Positions 45,788 to 53,502 of a stretch of 64,000 nt of DNA are shown piece after piece. Position 1 is the first letter of the stretch. Each line of letters starts with the position of its first letter. The stretch covers positions 186,001 through 250,000 of the forward strand of contig JAKARB010000005.1 of NCBI GenBank assembly GCA_021819435.1, read 5' to 3'. Position numbers and translations under genes: made by a program. Below the pieces are notes generated by a model. The model worked only from the letters and a program-made list of their open reading frames with translations, made no database searches and had not been told where the DNA came from. The stretch is from Pseudomonadota bacterium (GTDB lineage Bacteria; Pseudomonadota; Gammaproteobacteria; Burkholderiales; Burkholderiaceae_C).

Positions 45788-47118
45788 GCGGCAACCCTCC
45801 GGCTGTTGACACGCCCGTGACGGGCTCGCCTCTGTCGAGGCGTTGGCGCATCGATCGGTCGACGCTCGTCCTGTTGCACCGCTATGTCGGCCTGGTGATC
45901 GCGGGGTTCCTGCTCATGGCCGGCGTCACCGGCAGCTTGCTGGCGTGGAACCACGAACTGGAGGCTTGGGCTGCGCCAACGCTGTGGCGCGTCGAGAGCC
46001 CCCATGCCAACGCACCACGTCTGGACCCCTTGTCGCTCAGGGACAGCGTGCAGGCGCTGCACCCCGAGACCTTCGTCGCTCGCGCCCCCTTGAAGGCAAG
46101 GCCAGATGAGCCCATCGTGTTCAAGCTGTACGCCTTGCCTGACCCGACGACAGGCGAGGTGCCAGCACTGGCGAACGACGAAGTCTTCGTCGATCCGTAT
46201 ACCGGCAAGGTGCTCGGGCAGCGCAAATGGGGCGATATCACACAGGGCGTCACCAACCTCATGCCATTCATCTACCGCCTGCATCACACCTTGTTGCTCG
46301 GCGACGTGGGCAGCTTGGTGCTTGGTGTGATCGCATTGCTCTGGACGGTGGATTGCTTCGTCGGGGCGTGGTTGACGTTTCCAGCACCGCAGCGCAAGGC
46401 CCGCGCGCGAACTCGGACCAGTGGCGCATCGCATAAAAGCTGGCTGGGCCGCTGGCGGATCTCCTGGACTTTGCGCTGGCGAGGCAGCGGCAGCTACAAG
46501 CGCAACCTCGATGTGCACCGGGTGGCCGGCCTGTGGCCCTGGGCGATGCTGCTCGTGGTGGCATGGAGCGCCGTGGCCTTCAACCTGCGCGAGGTGCACG
46601 ACCCGGTCATGAAAATACTTTTTGCTCACCAGCAGGACAAAGACCTGCCCATGCTGGAAGTGCCCCGGATGTCACCGAACCTGGACTGGCAGGCTGCGCG
46701 TGGGCGTGGGCGCCAGCTGATGACACGACAGGCTGCGCGGGACGGCTTCGAGGTGATCGAAGAAGACGCCTTGACCTACGACCCGCGCAACGGCGTCTAC
46801 AGCTACCGGGTGCGCAGCACCCGCGACGTTGCCAGCCGCTGGGGCATCACGCAACTGAGCTTCGATGGCGACACCGGCGCCTTGCTGAAGGTCTGGCTGC
46901 CCACTGGTGCGGCCAGTGGCGACACCATTCGCACCTGGATCACCACGCTGCACATGGCTGGGACATGGGGCTGGCCGTTGCAGGTGCTGGTGAGCGTCGT
47001 CGGGCTGGCGGTGGCTGCCTTGTCGGTGACGGGTGTGGTGATCTGGTGGAAGAAGCTGGAGGGAAGGCGGAAGTTGGCTCGGAAACGACGGGGCCAAGGA
47101 TCGGTGTCGTCGAGGTAG
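45784..47118 (+). CDS. PepSY-associated membrane protein (iron-uptake type)
   Basis: A 444-residue inner-membrane protein of the PepSY_TM group. Four main membrane segments are visible: LHRYVGLVIAGFLLMAGVTGSLLAWNHELE, the segment near GDVGSLVLGVIALLWTVDCFVGAWL, one at HRVAGLWPWAMLLVVAWSAVAFNL, and the C-terminal PLQVLVSVVGLAVAALSVTGVVIWW. Conserved His residues in the first and third segments suggest heme-type redox ligands. Relatives next to siderophore receptors are thought to be ferric-siderophore reductases in the membrane. It is translationally coupled to the exporter. It is the last host gene before the prophage. Confidence 0.85.
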   Translation: MSGNPPAVDTPVTGSPLSRRWRIDRSTLVLLHRYVGLVIAGFLLMAGVTGSLLAWNHELEAWAAPTLWRVESPHANAPRLDPLSLRDSVQALHPETFVARAPLKARPDEPIVFKLYALPDPTTGEVPALANDEVFVDPYTGKVLGQRKWGDITQGVTNLMPFIYRLHHTLLLGDVGSLVLGVIALLWTVDCFVGAWLTFPAPQRKARARTRTSGASHKSWLGRWRISWTLRWRGSGSYKRNLDVHRVAGLWPWAMLLVVAWSAVAFNLREVHDPVMKILFAHQQDKDLPMLEVPRMSPNLDWQAARGRGRQLMTRQAARDGFEVIEEDALTYDPRNGVYSYRVRSTRDVASRWGITQLSFDGDTGALLKVWLPTGAASGDTIRTWITTLHMAGTWGWPLQVLVSVVGLAVAALSVTGVVIWWKKLEGRRKLARKRRGQGSVSSR

Positions 47119-47134
47119 GCATCCCGATGCCGAG

Positions 47135-47572
47135 TCATCGAGCGTGGTTGGTGGTTGCAGCATACTTTCTACGATGTATAAGACGTGAAATGGCCATTTT
47201 GGCAACCGATGGCGCATCGATGCCAGTAGATGCGAGCGCTCCACGGTCAAAAGACACCGCGCCGAGGCTGGCCACAATGGCCAAAAGCAGCACGGCCGCC
47301 ACGCCCTCCAAGCGCTTGGCCAGCCCTGCCCATGCAGCCTTGAGGCCCTCGTCCTTGGCCCTCTCTGCGGCCATGCTGGCCAGCACATAGCCAACGTCCA
47401 TGCCGGCCATTTCTGCCAGGCGCGCGGCGCGTTCGTCGTCGGGTGAGCTGCGGCCAAGACGCCAGTTTCTGAGGCATTGGTCAGAAACGCCGACAGTGCG
47501 GCACAGGCGATATTCCGACGTGATGCCGGCAGCGGTTTTAGCTGCGTCGAGCAGCTGGTGTGTCGTGATCAT
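47135..47572 (-). CDS. DUF3693-like phage repressor with membrane segment, ending across attL
   Basis: A 145-residue regulator. A Cro/CI-like helix-turn-helix (ITSEYRLCRTVGVSDQCLRNWRLGRSSPDDERAARLAEMAG) precedes a C-terminal hydrophobic segment (VAAVLLLAIVASLGAVSF). This layout is common in DUF3693-type proteins of filamentous and other small phages. Its last 12 codons lie beyond the attL core, in host DNA. In the predicted circular form the frame continues through attP into a different 30-residue tail, ending at 62174. It is divergent from the phage early genes and is the likely lysogeny repressor. Confidence 0.72.
   Translation of the reverse strand: MITTHQLLDAAKTAAGITSEYRLCRTVGVSDQCLRNWRLGRSSPDDERAARLAEMAGMDVGYVLASMAAERAKDEGLKAAWAGLAKRLEGVAAVLLLAIVASLGAVSFDRGALASTGIDAPSVAKMAISRLIHRRKYAATTNHAR
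47164..47191 (+). other. attL: dif-like Xer recombination site
   Basis: An 11-bp arm (ACTTTCTACGA, 47164-47174), the central hexamer TGTATA (47175-47180) and a second 11-bp arm (47181-47191). The first 17 bases match the right-end site at 15 positions. The TGTATA centre equals that of the canonical dif site. It lies 46 bp after the last host gene. Confidence 0.68.
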
Positions 47573-47596
47573 CTGAACCCCCGTTCAATGGTTGGC

Positions 47597-47605
47597 CGAA
47601 CAATA
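47597..47605. promoter_or_regulatory. Putative phage operator, left half of the switch
   Basis: CGAACAATA here is the exact reverse complement of TATTGTTCG at 47683-47691. The two lie between the divergent repressor and early genes, so they may be repressor-binding sites. Inferred from symmetry only. Confidence 0.4.
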
Positions 47606-47658
47606 GCGCTTTGCGGCAATGAGGGAAAGCACCAAAACAACGGTGCATCATTGAGCGG

Positions 47659-47691
47659 TTGACCGTCAAATGCGCGTTGGGGTATTGTTCG
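47659..47691 (+). promoter_or_regulatory. Putative early phage promoter with overlapping operator
   Basis: TTGACC (47659-47664), 18 bp, TATTGT (47683-47688), reading towards the phage early genes. The operator-like TATTGTTCG (47683-47691) covers the minus-10 element, as expected for a repressor-controlled promoter. Confidence 0.45.
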
Positions 47692-47695
47692 CACC

Positions 47696-47739
47696 GCGCC
47701 GGGAGCACTTTCAACGTCCCCCCGTTCACCTCCCGGCGC
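47696..47739. repeat. Nested stem-loop in the phage early leader
   Basis: GCGCCGGGAG (47696-47705) pairs perfectly with CTCCCGGCGC (47730-47739). Within the loop AACG (47713-47716) pairs with CGTT (47723-47726). It lies between the early promoter and the Tad2 gene. It may be an RNA structure or a replication-origin hairpin; neither is shown. Confidence 0.5.
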
Positions 47740-47786
47740 CCCTTGCGGGTGCGAGGGGAGGGGGACGAAACGAACGGGGGTTCGTC

Positions 47787-48299
47787 GTGAATTCTTCAGA
47801 CTCTGTGAGTGGGCATGTGCCCCAAGGCTCTGGTGAGAGTGGCCCGGTGGCACAGGAGTGCCCCGGGCTGATTGGTTCGATGATTGATGTTCTCCACTCG
47901 CTTGAGCGGTGCGCAAGCATGGCTGTGGACATGGACAACGCTGCCATTTGCTCAAAGCTGCAGCGGGCAATCAACGATGCGCGCCGAGTGTTGGCCGTGG
48001 TCGATGCACTCAGAAACAGCCCGGCCGGGGTTCCGCCTGTTGGTGTCCGAATGGACTTCGGGATGGCTCTGCAAGCGCTGAAAAGTGGCGTGCGGGTGTG
48101 CCGATCGGGATGGAACGGAAAAGGCATGTGGCTGCACATGGTGTGCGAGTTCGATTGGACGTGCGGGAAAGCGGTGGCGGCGGAAGTTCGGCACCTGCCA
48201 TGGATAGGAATGAAAACCGCTGACGGCGGTTTTGTGCCGTGGCTCGCAAGCCAAACCGACATGATCGCCAGTGACTGGCAGATTGTGGTGGAGGGCTGA
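47787..48299 (+). CDS. Phage protein with Tad2 (DUF2829) anti-Thoeris domain
   Basis: A 170-residue protein whose C-terminal half is a DUF2829 domain: MDFGMALQALKSGVRVCRSGWNGKGMWLHMV, then MKTADGGFVPWLASQTDMIASDWQIV. Tad2 proteins of this family sequester cyclic ADP-ribose-type signals and block the Thoeris defence. The N-terminal half (about 1-85) is a helical, unrecognised region that may add oligomerisation or another function. The start is a GTG at 47787 with GGGGG just upstream; upstream residues in frame are structure-forming leader, not protein-like. It is the first gene after the early promoter, as expected for anti-defence genes. Confidence 0.8.
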   Translation: MNSSDSVSGHVPQGSGESGPVAQECPGLIGSMIDVLHSLERCASMAVDMDNAAICSKLQRAINDARRVLAVVDALRNSPAGVPPVGVRMDFGMALQALKSGVRVCRSGWNGKGMWLHMVCEFDWTCGKAVAAEVRHLPWIGMKTADGGFVPWLASQTDMIASDWQIVVEG

Positions 48300-48301
48300 C
48301 C

Positions 48302-48640
48302 ATGTACCAAACCATCAAGGTTGAAGACTCGGTAACGGTCACAGTCGAAACCCGCACAACCGGCCGCGTGCGCCTTGGGATGACACATCCGGTGGTGGAT
48401 ATGCAGCGCTGCGAAATGACGCCCATGGCGGCCCTGGCCATCGCTCGGGCGCTGCTTGAGGCCGGCAACACGGTTGCCCGCGTGCACATGAGCGCCGTGC
48501 CTGATGAGCAGCGGGCGCCAGTGAGAAAGCCCGAGCCGGTGGCCCGCATCAGCTGGCCATCGGTGTGGACGTGGGGCGGCCTGCTGGCCCTGTGGGCGGC
48601 CCTGGCGGCCGTGACCATCGGCCAGGCGGCCGGCTGGTGA
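48302..48640 (+). CDS. Phage membrane protein, unknown
   Basis: A 112-residue protein with a beta-rich soluble N-terminus (MYQTIKVEDSVTVTVETRTTGRVRLGMT), an Ala-rich helix and one C-terminal membrane span (VWTWGGLLALWAALAAVTIGQ). It is not recognised. It begins 2 bp after the Tad2 stop, so the two are translationally coupled. Confidence 0.6.
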   Translation: MYQTIKVEDSVTVTVETRTTGRVRLGMTHPVVDMQRCEMTPMAALAIARALLEAGNTVARVHMSAVPDEQRAPVRKPEPVARISWPSVWTWGGLLALWAALAAVTIGQAAGW

Positions 48641-48649
48641 GGTGGCGCC

Positions 48650-48829
48650 ATGGCATGCAATCACGAAGCGCACACAACCCGCGTTGACGGCCGCACGGTG
48701 GACCGTTGCAGCAAGTGCGGTGAGGTTCTGTGGGTCTACGCGCCAACGCTGACGAAGTGCGAGCGCCGCGCCCTGTGGGGCGTGTGGGTGCTCATGGCGG
48801 CCCTGGTCGCGCTCGGCTGGTGGGTGTGA
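48650..48829 (+). CDS. Small zinc-ribbon membrane protein
   Basis: A 59-residue protein. The N-terminus has a CxH...CxxC zinc-ribbon-like set (ACNHEAHTTR, RCSKCGEVLW). The C-terminus is a single membrane span (LWGVWVLMAALVALGWWV). It sits in the compact rightward phage operon, 9 bp after its upstream neighbour. Function unknown. Confidence 0.55.
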   Translation: MACNHEAHTTRVDGRTVDRCSKCGEVLWVYAPTLTKCERRALWGVWVLMAALVALGWWV

Positions 48830-48830
48830 C

Positions 48831-49004
48831 ATGGCAACGCAAGAGAACGCATTGCAGATGGGGCTTGTGCAGATTGCTCGATGGGCGTCTGCGTATGTCG
48901 AGGGCGAAACCGTCATACCCGAAATGCCGATGGAAAAGCTGAAGCCTGAAGAGGTCGCGGCACTGGCGCTGATCGGGGCAATTCTGGAAGGAAAGGGGGC
49001 GTGA
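48831..49004 (+). CDS. Small acidic phage protein
   Basis: A 57-residue soluble helical protein (MATQENALQMGLVQIARWAS at the start, PEEVAALALIGAILEGKGA at the end). It begins 1 bp after the preceding stop and ends 1 bp before the next start, so it belongs to the operon. Not recognised. Confidence 0.5.
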   Translation: MATQENALQMGLVQIARWASAYVEGETVIPEMPMEKLKPEEVAALALIGAILEGKGA

Positions 49005-49005
49005 C

Positions 49006-49224
49006 ATGGCGCGCTACTTCCCCAACGAAGACGGCCCCGAAGACGGACAAGCGGTGAGCCTGGCCAGCGGCCACAACGGCTCATTCGCGCGGTGGAGTGC
49101 AGCAGAGCAGGGGACGCCGAGCCCCTGCCCGCCTGCCATCCGTGAACGGCTGCAGGCGTTGCGGGTCGAGTTGATCCAGCGGGCGGCATCGTTGCGCATG
49201 CGTGCGCCGGGGGTGGTGCTGTGA
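49006..49224 (+). CDS. Small phage protein, unknown
   Basis: A 72-residue protein (MARYFPNEDGPEDGQAVSLA...) with a basic C-terminal helix (IRERLQALRVELIQRAASLRM). No membrane segment. Its stop overlaps the GTG start of the next gene. Confidence 0.5.
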   Translation: MARYFPNEDGPEDGQAVSLASGHNGSFARWSAAEQGTPSPCPPAIRERLQALRVELIQRAASLRMRAPGVVL

Positions 49225-49844
49225 CGGTGGCCGTTCTGTTTGCCAGGGCGGACAGCGTTTACAAGACCTTGCCGGGCTGTGACGTGTGGGACATAGAACG
49301 CGACGCGCGGCGATGGCCAGGCGGGGCGCCTGTGGTGGCCCATCCGCCGTGCCGGGCTTGGGGAAAGCTGCATTACTTCGCGAAGCCTCGCCCGGATGAG
49401 AAAGACCTGGCCATTTTTGCCGTCGAGCAGGTGCGGCGATGGGGCGGCGTGCTGGAGCATCCGAAAGACTCGAAGCTGTGGGAGGCAGCTGGCCTGCCTC
49501 GGCCTGGCGCGAAGCATGAAAGCGCGATCGATGCATGGGGGGGGTGGACGCTGCCAATCACCCAGCATTGGTTTGGCCACAGAGCAGAAAAGGCAACCTG
49601 GCTGTACATCGTGGGGTGTGCTCGATGGGACGTGCCTGATATGCCATTGCACCTTGGTGATGCAACGCACGTGATAGCCCAATCGAGGGTTAGGCGCGTC
49701 GATGGCTCACGGCTCAGGAAGGGGCAGCCAGGGTGGCGGCCTGAAGTCACGAAAGCAGAGCGAGAGCACACACCGCCATTGCTTGCGGCCTGGCTGGTTG
49801 AGCTTGCGCGGCGTGCTTCCAAGGTCGAGGCCATCGCGGCATGA
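49221..49844 (+). CDS. Phage protein with methyltransferase-like PPC motif
   Basis: A 207-residue protein with a GTG start overlapping the preceding stop. The core VVAHPPCRAWGKLHYFAKP, followed by WGGVLEHPKDSKLW, resembles the PPC and E-x-V/P blocks of cytosine-5 DNA methyltransferases. The SAM-binding FxGxG motif and target recognition domain are missing. It may be a degenerate or divergent modification enzyme just upstream of the replication gene; the function is not assigned. Confidence 0.55.
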   Translation: MTVAVLFARADSVYKTLPGCDVWDIERDARRWPGGAPVVAHPPCRAWGKLHYFAKPRPDEKDLAIFAVEQVRRWGGVLEHPKDSKLWEAAGLPRPGAKHESAIDAWGGWTLPITQHWFGHRAEKATWLYIVGCARWDVPDMPLHLGDATHVIAQSRVRRVDGSRLRKGQPGWRPEVTKAEREHTPPLLAAWLVELARRASKVEAIAA

Positions 49845-52006
49845 ACCTGCACCCGCAAACCTCAATCGCTGATGCACCCTGGCGCAGCAAGGGTGCGCCG
49901 TGGTGGATTCGTGAGGCACGAAGCCTGCGCGAGCACGTCGAGAAACTCACGGCCGGCATGCCTGCGGCCTGGGTGGACGTCATACACCGGGAGTGGGCCG
50001 AGCGGCGCGCAGTCAACGCGCAAGACTCCGCGCGGTGGGGCTTTGGCCAGGTGCGAGCGCTGCGCCGGGCCGAGCAGCTGGGCGTGCTGGCTGGTGACGG
50101 TGACGCGGATATCTGCCGTAAGGCCGAGCGTGAAGCGCGCCTCATGTCGTCACTGTTCGATGCCGTGCAAGCCCGCGTGATCAAGCTGCGGCCTGGCGCA
50201 TCGTTCGATCACCTGCACAGGCTGATCCAGCGCTGCAAGGTGTGGGCGCTGCGCTTCGATCTGCGGCGCCGTGGCGTGGCCGAGTGCATGCCAGAGGGGC
50301 GCAACATCACGCGCGCCGGCATCCTGGCCAGGTTCACAGACCCAACCACCTGGCGGCGCATCCTGCGGCGCATCCATGCCACCCTGCTGGAAGGCTCGGC
50401 CATTGGCCTGGGCCTGGTTCATGCCGGCCGGCGCGGTGGCTGCTATGTCTCGGCCGAGTCGCTCAAGCGGCGCCGTGGGCAGCGTGCGCGCAACGCGGCG
50501 GCGCTGGCCAGCACGGTGGCCGTCAACGATCAGGGGGACGCTGAAACCCTGGCCAACATCGCGGCGCGTGGCGTGGCCAATGGCGAGGTACGCCGGGCCG
50601 AGCTCATGACACGGATCAGCGGTTTCGAGCTCATAGCCAATGAGCTCGGCCACCGCGCAACGTTCGTCACGGTGACGTGCCCGAGCAGGATGCACAAATG
50701 GCGGCGCGGGAAGGTGGTCGACACGCCAAACCCGGCTTATGACGGCACGTTGCCAAGCGAGGCGCAAGCCTATCTGGCGTTGCAGTGGCAGCGCTTCAGG
50801 GCTGCAGCGAAGCGCGCCGGCCTGGGCCTGTACGGTTTCCGCATCGCCGAGCCACACCACGATGGGTGCCCGCATTGGCACATGCTGCTATGGCACAAAC
50901 CGCTCACCGATCCGGTGGGCAAGGGCAAGCACCGCAAGCCCGCGGCTGATTCGTCGCTGGCCCTGGGCCTGCTGCTGGGTCGCTACTTCCTGGCCAACGA
51001 ATCGCCGGATGAACCGGGGGCGGACAAGTACCGCGTCAAGGTAGAGGCAATCGACCCGGCCAAGGGCTCGGCAGTGGCGTACGTGGCCAAGTACGTGGCC
51101 AAGAACATCGACGGCATGCATGTTGGGCGTGACCTGTACGGGGCGCCGGCCATGGAGGCGGCAGAGCGGGTCGAGGCATGGGCCAGCACCTGGCGCATAC
51201 GCCAATTCCAGCAAATCGGCGGCGCGCCTGTGGGCGTGTGGCGCGAGCTTCGGCGCGTGCATCCTGGCGCGGTGCCCATGGACTACAGCGAAGACATGCA
51301 CGCGGCCCTGATGGCCGTCAGTCTGCCGTCTGTTGATGCTGTCATGGCAGGGGCTGACAAGGCCACCGAGTTGGCGCTGATGGCCGATGGGCCGAGGCAG
51401 GAGGCAGGGCAAAGAGACACGGTGACGGCGCAGCAACACCGATCACGCGCCGGCTGGGCGGCCTACGTCAAGACACAGGGCGGGCCAACGGCCAAGCGCT
51501 CGGCCAACGTGCTGCGGGTGCTGCGTGAGGTCACAGGCGAGGCCAACCGATTCGGCGAGGTGGGTGCACCCAAAACCGTGGGCGTCGTGGCTCAGACCTG
51601 GGAGCGCGCAACGGTGGGCATTTGCACCTTCATGCGTCGGCGTTTTGAGCAGGTCGAAAGCGAGCGCGCCAGCTGGATCACGGCGGGCATCCGGGCCGAA
51701 GACGGCGGGAGCATGGCGCGCGTGGTGGAGCGGCTCAAGGGCGTCATGGACGCGCAGGCCGAGCAGTTGGAACAAAGCCGGGAGGCAAGGCGCCTGGCCA
51801 AGGTGGTGCCGTTCGCTCAAGCGGCGGACGTGCGCCGTGCGCGCGGCGCAGCTGCGCGCCCTTGGACTCGTGTCAATAACTGTACGCCGGACCCAATCGG
51901 GTACAGCGTGCACAGGGCCAGGAAGAGGGGCCGCGTTTTCAAGTGGGCACGGGTGGAGGGCGATCGCCGATCGCCAGAGTTACGAAACGGGGCAAAGCAT
52001 GGGTAG
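49841..52006 (+). CDS. HUH replication initiator (gpA-like)
   Basis: A 721-residue rolling-circle initiator of the phage replication gene A type. The metal-binding HUH motif is in HHDGCPHWHMLLW (about residue 338-350). The tyrosine motif is YVAKYVAKNI (about 415-424), with two Tyr separated by three residues, as in superfamily I initiators that include P2 gpA, phiX174 A and PM2 P12. It would nick the phage origin and prime rolling-circle replication. Its start overlaps the upstream stop by 4 bp. Confidence 0.87.
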   Translation: MNLHPQTSIADAPWRSKGAPWWIREARSLREHVEKLTAGMPAAWVDVIHREWAERRAVNAQDSARWGFGQVRALRRAEQLGVLAGDGDADICRKAEREARLMSSLFDAVQARVIKLRPGASFDHLHRLIQRCKVWALRFDLRRRGVAECMPEGRNITRAGILARFTDPTTWRRILRRIHATLLEGSAIGLGLVHAGRRGGCYVSAESLKRRRGQRARNAAALASTVAVNDQGDAETLANIAARGVANGEVRRAELMTRISGFELIANELGHRATFVTVTCPSRMHKWRRGKVVDTPNPAYDGTLPSEAQAYLALQWQRFRAAAKRAGLGLYGFRIAEPHHDGCPHWHMLLWHKPLTDPVGKGKHRKPAADSSLALGLLLGRYFLANESPDEPGADKYRVKVEAIDPAKGSAVAYVAKYVAKNIDGMHVGRDLYGAPAMEAAERVEAWASTWRIRQFQQIGGAPVGVWRELRRVHPGAVPMDYSEDMHAALMAVSLPSVDAVMAGADKATELALMADGPRQEAGQRDTVTAQQHRSRAGWAAYVKTQGGPTAKRSANVLRVLREVTGEANRFGEVGAPKTVGVVAQTWERATVGICTFMRRRFEQVESERASWITAGIRAEDGGSMARVVERLKGVMDAQAEQLEQSREARRLAKVVPFAQAADVRRARGAAARPWTRVNNCTPDPIGYSVHRARKRGRVFKWARVEGDRRSPELRNGAKHG

Positions 52007-52205
52007 AAAACGCATCTACGCCAACAATGCACAGAAACAAGCGGCCTACCGTCAAAGAAACGGGGCCACGCCAATGGGCTCACGTGGTGAGGCTGGCCTA
52101 CGCCTGCACCGTCTGACGGTCGAGCTGATCGAATCATGCCGGGCGCGTGGTGATGAGCAGCTGGCCAGGCGTTACGAATCAATGGCGAAGAGGGGCAGGC
52201 GCTGA
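51999..52205 (+). CDS. Small basic phage protein
   Basis: A 68-residue Arg-rich protein (MGRKRIYANNAQKQAAYRQRN ... LARRYESMAKRGRR). The pattern resembles short ribbon-helix-helix-like or nucleic-acid-binding phage proteins. It overlaps the end of the initiator gene by 8 bp and may assist replication. Function inferred from position only. Confidence 0.55.
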   Translation: MGRKRIYANNAQKQAAYRQRNGATPMGSRGEAGLRLHRLTVELIESCRARGDEQLARRYESMAKRGRR

Positions 52206-52274
52206 GGCGATCGCGCAAGTACCTTTTTCGTTACGTTTTCAGGTGGACGGGGGGCCGATCACAGGAAAACGGAC

Positions 52275-52628
52275 ATGGAACCCAACGAAACCGAGGGCCT
52301 GGCCCCCGAGAGTGACACGGCGCAAGCGGCGCTGATGCAAGACCTGGCCACGGTCCACAAGCTGGCCGATGAGGCCATGGGCAATCCGCAGGTGCGGCGC
52401 CTGGCCATGGCCGTGCGCGGCCTGTGCCAGGTGGTCGAGCACCTGGCCGGTGAGGTCGAGGTGCTCAAGGCGCCGAAGCCCTGCGAGGGATGCGAGGAAG
52501 GCCGGGAGGCTGTGGCTCAACTGCTGAAGGAACTGGAAGCGCTGGACAAAGAGGCCAAGCAAGACGAAGTGTCACGCGGCTTCCTGGCCCGAGCAGCACA
52601 GGCAATGGGTTGGGGGGCCGGCAACTGA
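52275..52628 (+). CDS. Coiled-coil phage protein
   Basis: A 117-residue acidic helical protein with a CEGCEEG cysteine pair in the middle. The helix AVAQLLKELEALDKEAKQDEV suggests coiled-coil assembly. Unrecognised. The start ATG at 52275 is preceded by AGGAAA. The stop overlaps the next ATG. Confidence 0.55.
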   Translation: MEPNETEGLAPESDTAQAALMQDLATVHKLADEAMGNPQVRRLAMAVRGLCQVVEHLAGEVEVLKAPKPCEGCEEGREAVAQLLKELEALDKEAKQDEVSRGFLARAAQAMGWGAGN

Positions 52629-52993
52629 TGGCCTCCACCATGGTGGGCCGCGCCGCATGCCCTGAATGCGGCTTTGCCTCCGCGCACGTCAAGCGCTCGG
52701 AAAAGTGCCTTTACCGCTACTGCCCCGAGTGCGGGGCGCAGCACCACGCGCGCACCGAGCGCCAGCAAGCGGACCTGATGGCCAAAACGCGCACGGTCGA
52801 GCCTGCGCCGGCCCCTTCCCCTACGCCTACGGGTAGCGGCCCTACGCCTACGCCACCCGAGCCCGAGCAAAAGCCCGAGGCAAGCGCTACGCCACCCAAG
52901 GCCGAGCCGAAGCCAGAGCCCAAGGCCGAGCCCAAGGCATCCCCCAACCCTACGCCCACCGCGCCGAAGCGCCGGGGCCTGTTTTCTCTGTGA
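52628..52993 (+). CDS. Zinc-ribbon, proline-rich phage protein
   Basis: A 121-residue protein. An N-terminal zinc ribbon (CPECGFASAHVKRSEKCLYRYCPECGAQHH, with two CxxC pairs) leads to a long Pro/Glu/Lys-rich repeat region (PTPT..., EPKPEPKAEPKA). It could tether a DNA-binding head to a flexible spacer or to the membrane assembly. Function unknown. Confidence 0.6.
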   Translation: MASTMVGRAACPECGFASAHVKRSEKCLYRYCPECGAQHHARTERQQADLMAKTRTVEPAPAPSPTPTGSGPTPTPPEPEQKPEASATPPKAEPKPEPKAEPKASPNPTPTAPKRRGLFSL

Positions 52994-53001
52994 GGTGAAC
53001 C

Positions 53002-53502
53002 ATGAGCGGTGTGACCGATCTGGACAAGCTGGGGGCGCTGGGCTCCCTGACCAACGAAGTTGACGCCGAAAACGGCCCCACACCTGAGCAGGCCGAGGCC
53101 ATCAAGGCCGAAGCGGACGCCGAGGCGCAGGCCAAAGCCTGGGCCGTCATCCCCATGACGGTGGGCAAGGTGCTGTCCATGTTCGCGCCTGAACTGGACA
53201 TGATCTACACCCCTGACGCCTGCAAGGGCTGGGGGGAGGCCATGGTGCCCGTGGCGGAAAAGTACGGATGGAATGGGCCGAGCAACCTGCCCGAGTTGGG
53301 CCTGATCATCTCCACGGCATCCCTGGCCATGCCAACCGTCGTGGTGCTCAAGATGCGGATCAAGGCCATGCGCGAAACGGCCGAGGCCGAGGCACGCAAG
53401 CAAGCCAACGCGCAAGCGGCGGCCAACGCCACCGATGTGGTGGCGCGTGACGTGAGCTTGACCGAAGGCGCGGCCGGTGGAGGTGCGCAAAGTGGCGGCT
53501 GA
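53002..53502 (+). CDS. Phage membrane-associated protein upstream of the ATPase
   Basis: A 166-residue protein. An acidic N-terminus and an amphipathic middle (TVGKVLSMFAPELDMIYTPDAC) precede one probable membrane span (LGLIISTASLAMPTVVVLKM). An Ala-rich helical tail (EAEARKQANAQAAANA) follows. It overlaps the ATPase start by 11 bp, so it may work with DNA packaging. Not recognised by family. Confidence 0.58.
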   Translation: MSGVTDLDKLGALGSLTNEVDAENGPTPEQAEAIKAEADAEAQAKAWAVIPMTVGKVLSMFAPELDMIYTPDACKGWGEAMVPVAEKYGWNGPSNLPELGLIISTASLAMPTVVVLKMRIKAMRETAEAEARKQANAQAAANATDVVARDVSLTEGAAGGGAQSGG

